From Cristatella mucedo (taxonomy: Eukaryota; Bryozoa; Phylactolaemata; Cristatellidae), in contig WPIO01000031.1 in assembly GCA_009760855.2 (NCBI GenBank), forward strand, positions 3,893,501-3,957,500: 64,000 bases of DNA, in the 5' to 3' direction. Positions within the stretch are counted from its first letter, which is position 1. Each line of letters starts with the position of its first letter. Under the pieces are notes generated by a model. It did not search any database, was not told the origin of the DNA, and saw only the letters and a list, made by a program, of their open reading frames with translations. A program made the translations under genes and the position numbers. Below, in pieces: positions 45,401-56,130 of the stretch.

Positions 45401-45762
45401 AGGAGGGCATTAAAGTTCACCGCATACGAATCTCTGTGCGTCACCGCTAATTCACTACATGACGACTGCGTGCAGTCAGTCGCGGTCACCGCTTTATCTA
45501 TACGCAACATTCGTCTGCAGGGCGTCGTTGGCGAAGATGCGCTAGCAGTAGCCATCGCATAGCCGCTGTACAATCGGCAGAGTTCAATGCAATGAGAACG
45601 AGAGGAGAGCTCGCTCGGCCTGTCGATCCCGGGTCAGCGCGATCTCGGGTGTTATGCTTTCTCATACCTTTGCAATGCTTCTACCGATCCCGGCACCTCA
45701 TTTGTATCAATGTGCAATGTCCCCGACAAGTCTATCAGAACACCACAGCTGGAGGGGTCCAT
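39345..45762 (-). CDS. HDHD2: HDHD2, HAD-superfamily hydrolase, complete, 6 exons
   Basis: HDHD2 belongs to the HAD phosphatase superfamily, related to LHPP and NagD; its substrate is not established. Exons in transcript order are 45762-45668, 41750-41542, 41173-40991, 40415-40282, 39752-39689 and 39505-39345, all GT-AG on the - strand and phase-consistent, giving 281 residues (human 259). HAD motif I is LIDLSGTLH with nucleophile D11; as in other HDHD2 proteins the +2 Asp is replaced by Ser. Motif II lies in [10 protein letters not shown] (residues 41-50), motif III Lys in [10 protein letters not shown] (K182), motif IV in [13 protein letters not shown] (D207, D208). The cap region includes [20 protein letters not shown] and [13 protein letters not shown]. 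The C-terminus [16 protein letters not shown] is family-typical, followed by about 20 extra residues. ATG 45762-45760 gives a start close to the human one. Confidence 0.96.
42150..42362 (-). mobile_element. LINE family A fragment
   Basis: The - strand reads [40 protein letters not shown], equivalent to the + copy at 42.9-43.05 kb ([38 protein letters not shown]). It is within HDHD2 intron 1, sense to HDHD2. Confidence 0.85.
42429..42481. repeat. (CT)n microsatellite, about 26 units
   Basis: Uninterrupted CT array between two LINE family A pieces in opposite orientation. Confidence 0.97.
42640..43345 (+). mobile_element. LINE family A, best preserved 3' copy
   Basis: The + frame reads [23 protein letters not shown], stop, then [40 protein letters not shown] and [19 protein letters not shown]. 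These are the end of a CR1/L2-like polyprotein with one in-frame stop. The 3' UTR ends ACAGACGGATATACATTACA. The RT catalytic domain is missing. Confidence 0.88.
44480..44935. repeat. Diverged direct repeat, copy 1
   Basis: Block a (44,480-44,650) contains TCCAATCAGAACTAGGCTGC and CCTGAACCTTGCACCACGGC. Block b (44,735-44,935) contains CAACGGCTGTGTGGCC and TTTACACGGCCTCGGCAATA, then GATAACGCATAATCGCGAAT. Both blocks recur in the same order at 45.93-46.64 kb. Class unknown. Confidence 0.7.
45668..45762 (-). other. HDHD2: HDHD2 first coding exon with catalytic motif I
   Basis: The reverse strand from 45762 reads [20 protein letters not shown] and continues to EALQ before a GTATGAG donor. The two trailing bases AG join the A at 41750 to make Arg, followed by [18 protein letters not shown]. 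Nothing else in the locus supplies the DLSGT motif. A longer open frame continuing upstream of 41750 on the - strand is intron, not exon. Confidence 0.93.
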
Positions 45763-45927
45763 GCGTAAACGTTTGAGTTGGTAGTTACGAAGAAATGGAA
45801 TAGCTGTAGGTACGTCGGAGAGGCCCCTTCATCTGGGATCGTGTGGCTACGACAAATGAGACGAAAATATAGCCAAAAAATGAATGCTACCATTTCAAAG
45901 ATCGCGAATTGAGAAATAATGTATGGT

Positions 45928-46640
45928 TCTAAAATTTCGCGTGGCTTCCGCTTCCAGACAGAACTAGGCCGCAAACACAGCTCTCGTAACGGTGCTAGTC
46001 TCTGCCGCCTTGCGACGAATACTAGCGGCAGCTGAACCTTGTATCGCGACTAGCGACTTGCAGCATGTAGTTCGATTGCATGCGGGCTGGTACCTCTCCT
46101 TTCCTCAACAGCTAGTGGGAGCATCCCCGAGAGGGGCCTGTGCACAGCTGTGGTCAGCTTCTAATGAGGCGTCGACACAGGCCGATAACCCGCTGGTGAA
46201 CAGACGGTGGATTCACCATCGGGGTCGGCCAAGCGACAGCCAGGGTCGAAGAGAGTCAAGTGAGAGTAGGGGCCGAAGGAAGCCGTGTGCTCTTCGGCTC
46301 CGTGCGCTGGTAATAAACTGTCGGTGTTGGGCATCGCCGGCTCTCTGAAGTGCGAACAAACTACACAGCACGCATGTGTGCCGGTAGTAGGGAAACTGCA
46401 GCGAAAAACAGCGCTCATGCCTTAGCTTAATATAAGGCCATATCCATAACGTAGACATTTATTTGACAACAGCGGCCGTGACGTATAGCAACGGCTTCGC
46501 AGCCTTAATCTGAAATCGACTCAAATGTCAATGCCCAAAATCACAAATGCCTGCCTGTCTCGCGGCTCCGGCTTATATACGGCCTCGACTATAGATTATC
46601 GCATAATAGCATAATTGCAAATAACGATTATCAGTTATTA
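45928..46640. repeat. Diverged direct repeat, copy 2, upstream of HDHD2 exon 1
   Basis: Block a (45,928-46,075): CCAGACAGAACTAGGCCGC, GCTGAACCTTGTATCGCGAC. Block b (46,455-46,640): CAACGGCTTCGCAGCC, TATACGGCCTCGACTATAGA, TTATCGCATAATAGCATAAT. About 380 bp separate the blocks here, against about 85 bp in copy 1. It starts some 165 bases from the HDHD2 start codon, so it may overlap the promoter. Confidence 0.7.
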
Positions 46641-47944
46641 TCAGTCACAATCTGGCCGATGGAGCCGAGACAGCATGTGGGCGTGTCCAGTTTACCGATA
46701 AAGATCCAAGGTGCAATGTTTTCAGATTTTCACAACAACATGGTAATCTAATGACCTAATATATGCTGTCCTAAAGAAGCATATATTAGATCCATATCTG
46801 ATTTTGAGCCCCGGTCCATCCGACCGTAAGAAATCCTATTGCTGTAGGTAATAAACGATACGCTAAATTTCGAGCAGACAGTAGATTAAACCTTGATCTT
46901 TATGAGCACGTGCAGTATTTCCTCCACAAAAACTAAACTACTTCTATTAGGCATGAACATTTCCTGCAGCATCTAAGACGGATGGAAAGGTGAAAGCATA
47001 AAGGAATGATTTCCGGACTTCAAATCCGCTGAGGTGGCAGCTATAGCAACAGCAATCGGTGCTAGCAACCACTGACACGGTCATCCAGACATCACAGAAG
47101 TGGACTTTGTCCGAGAGCTAATACAATAAACTTAGAAGGTTCAAGAACTTTCTTGTTGCCTGAAAATAAATTTAGGCTGCGAGAATTCCGAATTCTCGAA
47201 ACTTTATTGCAAGACGCTGAAATCCGATATCCGCTGTACTACCGGAAGCTCCGGTTCGACCTCGGCGCCACCCTGCCTGCCATGCATCCGGTCGCTTAGC
47301 TTAGTGCAATCGCCTACCTTTACGCGTCGTAGGCGTAGTTTCATTCGAAGAGGTAAGAACGATTTCTCTACCCTTCGTTTTATAACTTATCTCTTCGGAA
47401 TTTCGGACCTTCCTCAGGCACGCGATGACACTGGCTGGAAGACAAGTTTATTTACTGAAGTGCTTTCATCCACGTGTTTAACTGTGCCAGCCAAGCAATA
47501 CTTACGATTGGCATACCCCTACGTGTCAAAAAGTTGGTTTAATGGATTTTAAGCTCTGTCTGTATGCCCGTTTTCGGATGCTGGCCGAATTTCCGTAGCG
47601 CTTACTATGTCTGGCCGTTCCAGTCAACTTGCGGGCGTCCCGCCAACGTGCCGAGTATTAGCTATTCGCGACCTTCTTATTTGGTGTTAGCATCATTATC
47701 ATGGTGATTTCTGTCACCACCATCTTTTAAGCCGAAGACGCAGCTTAAGCGAAGCAAGCAACTTCATATGGCTGGCCGCCGGCGCCCCTAGCAAGTGTAG
47801 CCGCATCGGCACTACCTTTTTTCACGTTGGACGAAACCTTATTAGACCATCTACATCGGCTGTTAAATCTTGATGGTTTCTTAAGCTGCTTGTCCTCTCT
47901 TGCCCAGAGCTTTTTAAACGGAGCTCTCGTAGCAAACTTCCTTT
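46641..47944. other. Spacer between divergent HDHD2 and exonuclease genes
   Basis: No gene recognised. It holds a 12-bp hairpin CTAATATATGCT/AGCATATATTAG at 46,756-46,789 and a GAATTC-centred palindrome near 47,180-47,200. Confidence 0.45.
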
Positions 47945-48022
47945 CCAGCATATCTGAAATGCCCAGAAAGAGATATAGTTCTCTTAGGTCGCAATACCAA
48001 GGACTTGTCGTTGTTATTATTA
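47945..48022 (+). mobile_element. LINE/SINE tail fragment
   Basis: AATGCCCAGAAAGAGATATA, TTCTCTTAGGTCGCAATACC and a TTGTTGTTATTATTAG end match the family B tail hairpin. No upstream element sequence is attached. Confidence 0.65.
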
Positions 48023-48384
48023 GAAAAAGCCAGACTTTAAATTTCACTGGGAAGCTACCGAAAAGTCGCCCATTCATTAGAGATGAGCCTGTACTCAGGG
48101 ATCTTGTTTCGTCTAGTATGATTAAGAGTAGCTCTAATCGTCCTAGAAATGCTGCAATGTTCTACCCACGCATTGCTGCTACTAAGCGAAGTAGATGCAG
48201 GAGCAACAAGGACATTAGTCATCGTGACTCTGCACTTTGTTGTGCTGGCTAGATGTCTTTGTGGTTCGCAGTCGTGTTTCCTGAAGCCTTGAATCTACTT
48301 CTCGTCTCGGCATTGTTCGTGCAGCATTTAGAGCTGACAGCTTCTTAATTCTTCGACTAGTTTATAAAGAAGATTCTCTCGACA

Positions 48385-48900
48385 GCAAGCCATCACTTTC
48401 GATCCCCGTCTAAGAGTCATCCCCGTCTAAGAGTTGGGATTGTCTACCACGGCGGCCTGCTAAAAATTTGTACTAGCTCCCGGGCTCAGTCTTCGCTGAA
48501 TTGCCGTAACTCTGTTTTGGCCTGGCTGCCGAAGAAGCCGCTGAGCCTCTGCAGTTGGTGATGTATATGGCTGCGAGGCTAGTCAACAAGTCCCAGAGGT
48601 CTCTCTCTGACCACGTGTCTCCTTGGCTGACGGAGCTTCGATGGCTGTCGGCCGATCGGCGGATACAGAGCGAAGTTCTTATGCTGAGCCACAAGGCCCT
48701 CCACGGCTTGACTCCTCCATACCGAGGCTGAACTGTTGCACCAGTTTCAAGCTCCTCGTGCCCTCAGGTCCTCTATGGACAATAAATGAGCTATTCCATT
48801 CCTCCACTTAAAGGTCGTTGGCGACAGAAGCTTTTGCTATTCTGGTCCTAGACTGTGAAACTCACTTCCACAAAGAGTTGCAGACGAAGATACATTGCAT
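48385..48900 (+). mobile_element. LINE family A, 3' coding part
   Basis: Colinear with 42.64-43.08 kb: TTTTGGCCTGGCTGCCGAAG, ATATGGCTGCGAGGCTAGTC, CACAAGGCCCTCCACGGCTT and CTCAGGTCCTCTATGGACAA. It is broken by stops, and the 3' end is joined to the ACAAAGAGTTGCAGACGAAG terminal block by a deletion. Confidence 0.82.
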
Positions 48901-50081
48901 TTCCTCTGGGTCTTAGCCCGGGGTAAGGTGCTCGTTCTTCGGGGCCCCGGATTATGAGTTGTGTGTGCTGAAGGGGGCGATCCTTTATTGCTCACTGCAT
49001 GCGGTGTAGTGTTAGCCGGTAAAGCCCGTATCCTGCTATGCAATCAGGCGGTTACATCAGCTAACCTTTTTTATATTACCAATTCAAGCACGTTCTTATG
49101 TATGCAAGCTTGTGTGTGTGCATGTATGCAGCGTGGACACGTGTTTATACTGTGTTTAGATTGGGTTCTTGCCTGTATTTGCCTATATATGCATGTTCAT
49201 CATACCACGAACTCCCTGATTAAAGAGATCAAATGGATAGCCTGCAGATCTGGATTTTGCCGCAGCATCATCAGTAAATGATTGGTATCCTGTTCTTCCG
49301 GGCAAAAACGTACAAAAAGATGACACCATCGATATTGCATCTATGGCATCAGAGTATGCCGTTAGGATGAGACCCTACATGCTTCAATGAGATTAAGGGT
49401 CACGTTGTTTATTTGTGGTTCTGTGTCATTTGTCAGAAAAAATTAAATCGATGCCACCGACATCATCCGTGTAAACGAAGCTGAGTCACTTGTAGGCCTG
49501 CTTATTTATTATAGCTATACCAGTATTCGAAATTCTCTTGTAGCTTGCACGTAGACCTGATTCTGGCACACCCGATTGCCTCGTAAGTGTTGTGCTGGCA
49601 GCACGTGCGCTTGCGGTTTAATTCGTGCCCCGAATGAGTATGTGGAGGTCGATGTGCGTCAGTTGTCGACTGATGCAGCCAGTGAGTGAGTGGTCAGTCT
49701 GTCTTTCAGCCACGGTGTCTTGGTCGTGGCCTTGGAATAGTGTAAGGATAATCCAGCTATTACCAAAATGTCGACTGCATCGCCGGTAGGCCTCTCGTGC
49801 GATTTGCCCACGCTTACAATGACGCTACGGCACGATCGTTGTGCAGCCAGCGTTGCACCGCGTGGCTAGTGCTGGCACTCCGATCAGCCGTCTGGGCACT
49901 TGCTGCTGCCGTCGATGCTCTTGATGAGTCGGCTGCTTGTACGTCCTGTAGCTAGCCGATCTCGCTTTTACTAGGCGTGTGCGTTTGCCTCGAGTGTTTT
50001 TTCGATGTCGTCTGGTGGCTTACTGACGGTACAAGAAAGCCCGCTTTTTGCTGCGCTAGGTGACTGGGCACTCCTGCTGGC
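48901..50081 (+). other. Upstream region of the exonuclease gene
   Basis: No repeat or further exon recognised. GC content rises towards 49,700-50,080, as expected for a promoter/5' UTR region, but no core promoter motif is convincing. Confidence 0.4.
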
Positions 50082-53000
50082 ATGGCTCCCGGCGCAGTCA
50101 CTGACGGCAGTGCTGAGCATTTGCCGACCGGAAAGAAGGAGGCGGCGGCCTGCTCCACGCACTGGCCGGCTGCGGCCAAGAGGAAAGCTGGCTCCGACAA
50201 GGATTCGCTCGACGGATTGGCCGCCCAACGACGAAAGCGGCAGCAACGCTTGCATTGCACTGCCGTGGGTACTGGGCGTGCCTCAGAAGACCGCCTCGGT
50301 CTCTCTGAGTACCCTGCCTGCACCGCTAGTCGAATCGACGGTTGCATCTCTGCTCACCCGCGGTCGTCCAGTCTGCCTAGAGCCTCGAGCGTTCCTCAAC
50401 TGGTGGTGGCCAAAAATGCCAATCTGCCCACAGTTCCCCGGCCGACTTCCTCGGCTGGTTTGGCCGCCACAGACTCACCTGCGTGTGTCGCACTTGACTG
50501 CGAGTTCGTCGGCATCGCTGGCGGTGCCAGCGCACTCGGTAGGACCCGCGTATGCGCAGCTGGTCACTGGCCGGTCGTTCGCAGATTGAGCTTTGCCCCT
50601 TTGCCTTCCTATGTGCTCACTGCCTGCGGTGGCGCTTCTCTGCTGTTGCTGCTGCTGATGTTTCCTGTGTTATTTTCTTATACTTGGTCGTGCTGTCGAT
50701 ATTCTGATTGATGCATTTGCCCATTCAAACTACTGCATTTAAAAATAATTACATGGTTGATTAACGTCGGTGCACTGCTTTTGTAGGACGGTGCAGTATT
50801 GTAGATCTGCACGGCAACGTTCTGCTAGATATTTACTCTCGACCAGATGTACCTATCGTTGATTATCGCACACCGTGGAGTGGTCTCACCCCGAAGCACA
50901 TGATCAATGCACTGCCGTTTGACTGCGCTCAGCGGATGATCAAGAACCTCATCAAGGTACCTTGCTCTGATTTTTGCTTTTGGTGTAACACTGCTAGTCA
51001 TAGCATGATGCACAGTTTCAGAGCACACAAGCATGCAAAGGATATCACTCGGACGAGGCAAAGGCTGTGAGGAAGATGCCAGTTTTTTTTAGCTTTTTGA
51101 AATGTCATATCAACGGATCATGTGATATCAATGGCTAGTGAGTTCCAGGCTTATGGAGCATAGTAACTGAAGGCACAGTCTCCAAGGATTTGAGGCTCGT
51201 CATAGGCACATCAAAGCGACGGAGTTAGAAGGAGTTAGAAGATCGGTGGTGGTGTGACAGGATGCGGCCTCATTAGAAAGTAATTTAAATAGGTAGGCTG
51301 GCTTAAGAGTTTGGGGGGACCTAAAAGAGAGAAAAAGAATCTTGAAATCGATACTGTGCTTGATGGGGAGCCATTGAAGGTTGGTGAGAAGTGATGTAAT
51401 TAATGTTCCGGTAGTGACATTCACGACAGATAAGTCTGGCCCCCGAGTTTTGTACGAACTGTAAACAACTTGTTGCACAGGAAGGAAGACCTGTAAGTAG
51501 CGAGTTACAGAAGTCTCGTCGAGACGTCACGAGTGCTAGGACCAGTTTGGCTTTTAAGTCCTTACCTAAACAAGCCCGATTTTTTGCAATTTACGTGGTT
51601 GAAAGTACCCGGGAGTTAATGTGGAGCTGAAGTCCAGGATTTGGTAATCAATTGTATCAAAAGCTGCCGAAAGATTCAGTCAAACTAGCAGAGACTATAT
51701 AAGTCAGCATCAGCCCTGAGAAGTTCATTACATTATATGCTCACTGCAGTGCTGAGTCTGTCTAGTGACCAGCTCGCAAAGCTTCGTAGAACATTCTTGC
51801 TAGGTTTGTGAGGGTTCCGTGGGATCACGACAACTCATTTTGGCAGAACTTGGTGCCGACACGCAAGCACACACACGCACACACACACACTAGATCGCCT
51901 GAACAAATCAGCAATTCGTGATAGATTTCCGCGAGCTTAAGCTGTTTGGATTTCAGAACCTCCAGCCGGCTGGCTAGCAATACGGATGACGTTTTTGTGT
52001 TGAGAGCGACCGAGAGGTACCTGTCTAGCTTTGTGCTGCTTGTTGTGTTGTAGGACAAAACTGTCGTGGGGCATGCTGTTCACAACGACTTCCGTGTGCT
52101 TAGCATCCATCATCCTCACCATTTGATTCGAGACACGTCAACATCGTCGATCCTTAACCAGCTGGCCAATATTCACCGAGGGCCTGTTTCCCTGAAGCGC
52201 CTTTCGCAAATTCTTCTGAGTGAGTGACAGCTTTGCCACGTGGATCTTAGCTGAGTTTTCTAATCTGCAGAAACCTCCTGTGTTACATACATAGTAGCTG
52301 CATTTTGTCGACCTTTTTTGCTTATTCAGATAATATGTATTTTATAATTCATTTTTATAGCACCCTGAGAGAACTTATTCTCTATTCAGGCGCTTCACAT
52401 ATGCCACAGGGCTCGAGCCCACTACCTCAGCCAGACCTTGGTCGGGCGAGCACCTTAACCACTGGGCCAAACCAGCTCGGCAGATAAGCTGCATAATTCA
52501 CATCTGGCGGGAAATTCTCGTTTGCAAAGATGTTTTGCAGTGCTTAAAAGCCAGACACCGGTTGCTCTGCATATTGTTAACTGTTGCCGATATCCAATTC
52601 GGCCTAGATGTTTAGTCGTTAAGTTATATTTGGCACTAATTTATCCCAATCTAATCATTGGCATAACAGTCGATACAATTGTGGAGCTTGCTTAGCACTT
52701 GGCTAGAAAACCATTAGGGTTGTTTCACTGCTGCTGCCAATTGAACCAGGCACCCTTAGCTCGATTAAGATCTGCAAATATGCTTATTTGCCTTTAAAAT
52801 TAATTCAATTGAGTCCCATTTTAATTTAGTTATGATCTACAAGTAGCACTTTGTATTGGCTGCATGAGTCGGCCAAGACGGCTCCGTGCCCTTTGCCGTC
52901 GCACTAATTTCGCTAGAGGCCCGCAGATGTAAAGTTTTAATCAAAAGCATTGTGAAATTTTAACTTTTAAATATAATCTTAAATGTGAAGTCAGAAGGCA

Positions 53001-56000
53001 CCGAAGCGCAGGATTTGTATCTAAACAGGATCGATCCCAGCGTCCTGGGTCCTGCTGGCGTCCTTTCTGCTCACATATAACACTCATTTCGGGCTTGCTC
53101 TCTAAGCTGGCTGCAGGAATGGTCCTTCCTTCTGTCTCTCCTTTCTTTCTCCCTCCCTCCCTCCCCTTCATCCTCTCCTTCTCATCTGTCTTAAATGGTA
53201 TGCAGAGCCACGTTCAAGTGCATAAAAAGATTCATTTAGTTTCACCTGAGCTGCTGCTTCAGGCTGTCGTGCTAGCATAAGTCTGTCCTAATCTGGTGAG
53301 TCTTCGAACTCAGCTTGGGAATTTACGTGTGGTCTTTTAGAACTTCGGTTCTAGTTTCCAAGCACTCGCCTTTGTGTTTGAAATTGTGCAGAACCTTCTA
53401 CGTTTGGTTCTATTGGTAGTTACATGACAGCTACGAGGTCTCTCTTAGTCTAAAGCCCGGCTAATGTGCTGGACAAAAGGAACGTTATGCAAGTTCTTCG
53501 TGCACACCTTCGTGATAGGTTAAGCCTTTGAGATTGGGCCCTTCAAAAGTGAGGTCAGCTCCTCTCTTTCCAGGACAGGAAGCTGTGAATTCAGAGCTAC
53601 TGTTTGCCGATGTTGTGAATTAAGCTGCAACGATGCATGGAGACTGGATAGAATCGCCAAACTGACTGAGTGCGCAACAAGAAGAAATCCAGCGATGATT
53701 TCTGCCGTGTACTTTATATGTAGTTCATCGAGCCGCACTGCATCTCATCACAGTGGGTAATGATAGCAGTTCAGTTTTAACGAATTAGATGAAGTGGAAG
53801 GCATTATGGCAGGACTCTTGTCTGCGGATGGAAATCGGTTGTATTTCATTCAGAACTACTTCTTCGTCTCCGACATTTGCTGTGAATTCTCCTATAGTCG
53901 AGAATGGTATGAGTACAAGAGCAGCTGCTATGGCGATGGATGCAAAACAAAGTACTGAGTGGCCTACCGGTGTGCTTAGGTACGTTATCTTGCTGTCAAA
54001 TATAACGACCCGTTAGCCAAGAGTATTCGAGGTTTGAAATTTAACCTTGATTGATCGAAAACAATTTGTGTATAGTACTTGTTTGACGAATCCATGTGTG
54101 GTGTTGATGCAGTAGCACACCCCGTCGCCTGATCCGAACCCACAGAACGTTTTTGGGAGGATACCGACAGGTGGCTGGGGCGATTTGTTCGGCCTTCATC
54201 AGCAGCCGATCTTTTCACTATAATTCGGGTTCTGTGGAATGTGGTACATCAGAAAAGACTACACGGAAGCTTGTCGCCTCTATGCCTAGCCTGATTAGGG
54301 AAATCATGAGGAATCTAAGGCATCACACCAAACACGTAGAGCAACTGCAGTTTCGGAGCCATCTGGGGCAGGAGGCATTTGCCTCTCCCTCCCACCCCTT
54401 CTGAAGGGCAGCGATGCGACCTGGGCCACCCCTTATTCCTACGCCACCGTGATCAATGGCGACATTATGTCGTCACGCCACTCCACGAGCAACTGCTGAG
54501 TTCGTGTCGAATGAAAATTGGGATTTTGCACTATAGTTTTCATCAATTACATGTGTAACCCCTCTGTGAAAATTGTGTGGGTCTTGTTCCTACATAAAAA
54601 AAAATGGTGCAGGTCTTGTCATCTAAGATAAAAATCCTAGGTTCACCACTGACCAACAGCATACGATATTTATCATGGCAACAAATATTTTCATATACTG
54701 CCCGAAACTTTAGTCTGCCTGGCATCCTTTTATTACCCGAACCGAGCAGCTGCTGCATTACTGCAAAGTGTAGTGCTTTTTTATTTAGTGGCCATACATT
54801 TACACCACTCGTGGATCCATCTCGTGCACCAGAAGTTACCGATAGAGCAAGGCGGTGCTTGAAAGGCCATCGTTAAGAGCAGTAGAGAAGCGATAGAAGA
54901 CTAAGATGGTAAAGCATTGGTACTTGGCCACGAAACTATTAGTGCTTAATAGGTTGGTTTAGTTATCAGTTCCCCCACCCCAGGGCTTTTGGTACTATAG
55001 TCATCCATCTGTTCACCCTCTACCCACTCGTTTTGCTGAAAGCATAGATAAGACGTTACCGGCGATAAGGGAGTGGGACGCGCCGCTTCGTGGATGCTTC
55101 AGCGGGCAGGGCGTGGGGATGAGACTGAACAGCCGGCCGGTGTCCGAAGCAGGTGACTAGGCTTGAGAGCTGACTCTTTTAAGCCATTGTCTATCCTATC
55201 CCTAAGCTGGCCTGAGCTCCCTGAGCCACCACCGACTCAACCAACGGGTGAGATAATGAGAGCTGCCCTTGCTGCTCTCTGAGAGCTCTCTGAGATAATG
55301 TCCCTGAGCTCTCTGTGCTCTGGTAGATGTGCTCCTCTGCTGAAAGTAGGCCGACTTGACAGTGGAGGAAATGTGCTCATCCGATGTCAAGTCGTTTTGG
55401 AATAGTACGCCTAAATTACGGGTCGAAATCACTGGAGCGATGTTGGATGAAATAGTTTTCTTAAGGATGAGGTCTTGTTGCTTGAGGATGACAAGACCTT
55501 TGCCCTCAACTATTAGGTTATTCTCACCATCGTTGGGCTTCAGGAAGTCGGCGGCCATCAAAATAGAAATCTCGTCGATGCAGACAGCTTGGTAAGTAAG
55601 TGAGTTGGATGCAGAGAAAGTGCTTATTAGGGTCGAAGGATAGATAGAGCTGAGTGTCATGTCATCTGCAAAGAAATAAAAGCTAGCCATTGGCTCTGAT
55701 TCTTGTCGCTTTTGCATGTTTGTCCCAACATGATACCTTGCATGTCATTAATCCTTGGTTATTAAGTTGTACGCTTGATAGCGATTTAATTGTCTTAGGA
55801 TGCTATGCAAGCTACCTATTATTAGTAGTGTTAAGTATTATTATTATTCCTTTGCATCGTTACGTTCTAATGCCGTGCTGGGTTTTGGCCCCACGTGATC
55901 ACGATTGTTATTTTTCTTTGACAGATCGGTCTATACAGAGAGGTTCCCATTGTTCAGTGGAAGATGCACGTGCGACGATGGCCCTCTACAAGCTAGCGAT

Positions 56001-56130
56001 GTCAGACTGGGAGGAATCTTTGCTGTTCAAAAAACGCAGCGTATCACTGCCGGCTGATAGACCGGAAAACGAGAAATCGTTTCTGGATGACGAGTTTTGG
56101 CCTCACGATCTGTCGTTCGACACTCGCTGA
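50082..56130 (+). CDS. AEN/ISG20L2-type DEDDh 3'-5' exonuclease, complete, 4 exons
   Basis: Predicted nuclear or nucleolar 3'-5' exonuclease of the REXO4/ISG20L2/AEN group, which process rRNA or degrade nucleic acid. Exons 50082-50538, 50787-50956, 52054-52219 and 55925-56130 join in phase to 332 residues. The N-terminus (1-130) is low-complexity with basic clusters AAAKRK and RRKRQQR resembling nuclear localisation signals. All catalytic acids are present: ExoI VALDCEFVG (D139, E141), ExoII GHAVHNDF (D221), ExoIII HCSVED (H273, D278). Family landmarks include RCSIVDLHGNVLLD, VDYRTPWSGLTPKHM, LIRDTS and a QRGSHCSVEDARATMALYKL helix. The C-terminal DDEFWPHDLSF resembles AEN, while LLNRSIQ resembles ISG20L2, so orthology is open. 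The usual DCEMVG is DCEFVG here. ATG 50082 is the first in frame after a TGA about 20 bases upstream. Confidence 0.93.
51080..51615 (-). mobile_element. LINE family B, 3' coding part
   Basis: The - strand reads TSRRDFCNSLLTGLPSCAT, LQFVQNSGARLICREC, TSHQPSMAPHQAQYRF and SFRSPQTLKPAYLF in shifted frames. Antisense in the exonuclease intron 2. Confidence 0.82.
52346..52483 (-). mobile_element. tRNA-derived SINE
   Basis: Reverse strand: CGAGCTGGTTTGGCCCAGTG, then GTGGGCTCGAGCCCTGTGG, then GAAGCGCCTGAATAGAGAAT and the GGGTGCTATAAAAATGAATT tail. The best preserved A-box/B-box head in the window. In exonuclease intron 3. Confidence 0.88.
52484..55225 (+). other. Exonuclease intron 3, largely unassigned
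   Basis: No repeat family recognised. A protein-like open frame without ATG runs at 53,766-53,960. Pyrimidine-rich CCTTCCTTCTGTCTCTCC-type sequence lies near 53,120-53,190. Confidence 0.4.
55230..55690 (-). mobile_element. LINE family B fragment with reverse-transcriptase FADD motif
   Basis: The - strand reads ASFYFFADDMTLSSIYPS at about 55,690-55,640, then MAADFLKPNDGENNLIVEG, STRNLGVLFQNDLTSDEHI and SSTVKSAYFQ. This is the RT palm motif C (F/Y-A-D-D) and thumb of a CR1/L2-type LINE. It is the only copy in the window that reaches the RT active site; it breaks soon after. Confidence 0.88.
55715..55830 (+). mobile_element. LINE 3'-tail fragment (third tail type)
   Basis: CATGATACCTTGCATGTCAT, TTAATCCTTGGTTATTAAG and TTAGGATGCTATGCAAGC, then TATTATTAG. 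Same tail as at 31.6-31.74 kb, head-to-head with the adjacent LINE piece. Confidence 0.6.

Larger units (their letters stand above)
41751..45667 (-). other. HDHD2 intron 1, repeat-rich
   Basis: A 3.9-kb intron. Next to exon 2 it is GC-rich, with a 15-bp tandem repeat (GGCACCGTGTGAGG) at 42,025-42,066. Beyond that come two LINE family A pieces, a (CT)n tract, a C run at 43,378-43,387, two unexplained open frames at 43.39-43.79 kb, and one copy of a diverged repeat at 44,480-44,935. Confidence 0.7.

Noticed and set aside
47827-48252. 141-codon + frame
   Set aside because: It runs through a LINE tail (47,945-48,022) and shows no family similarity outside it.
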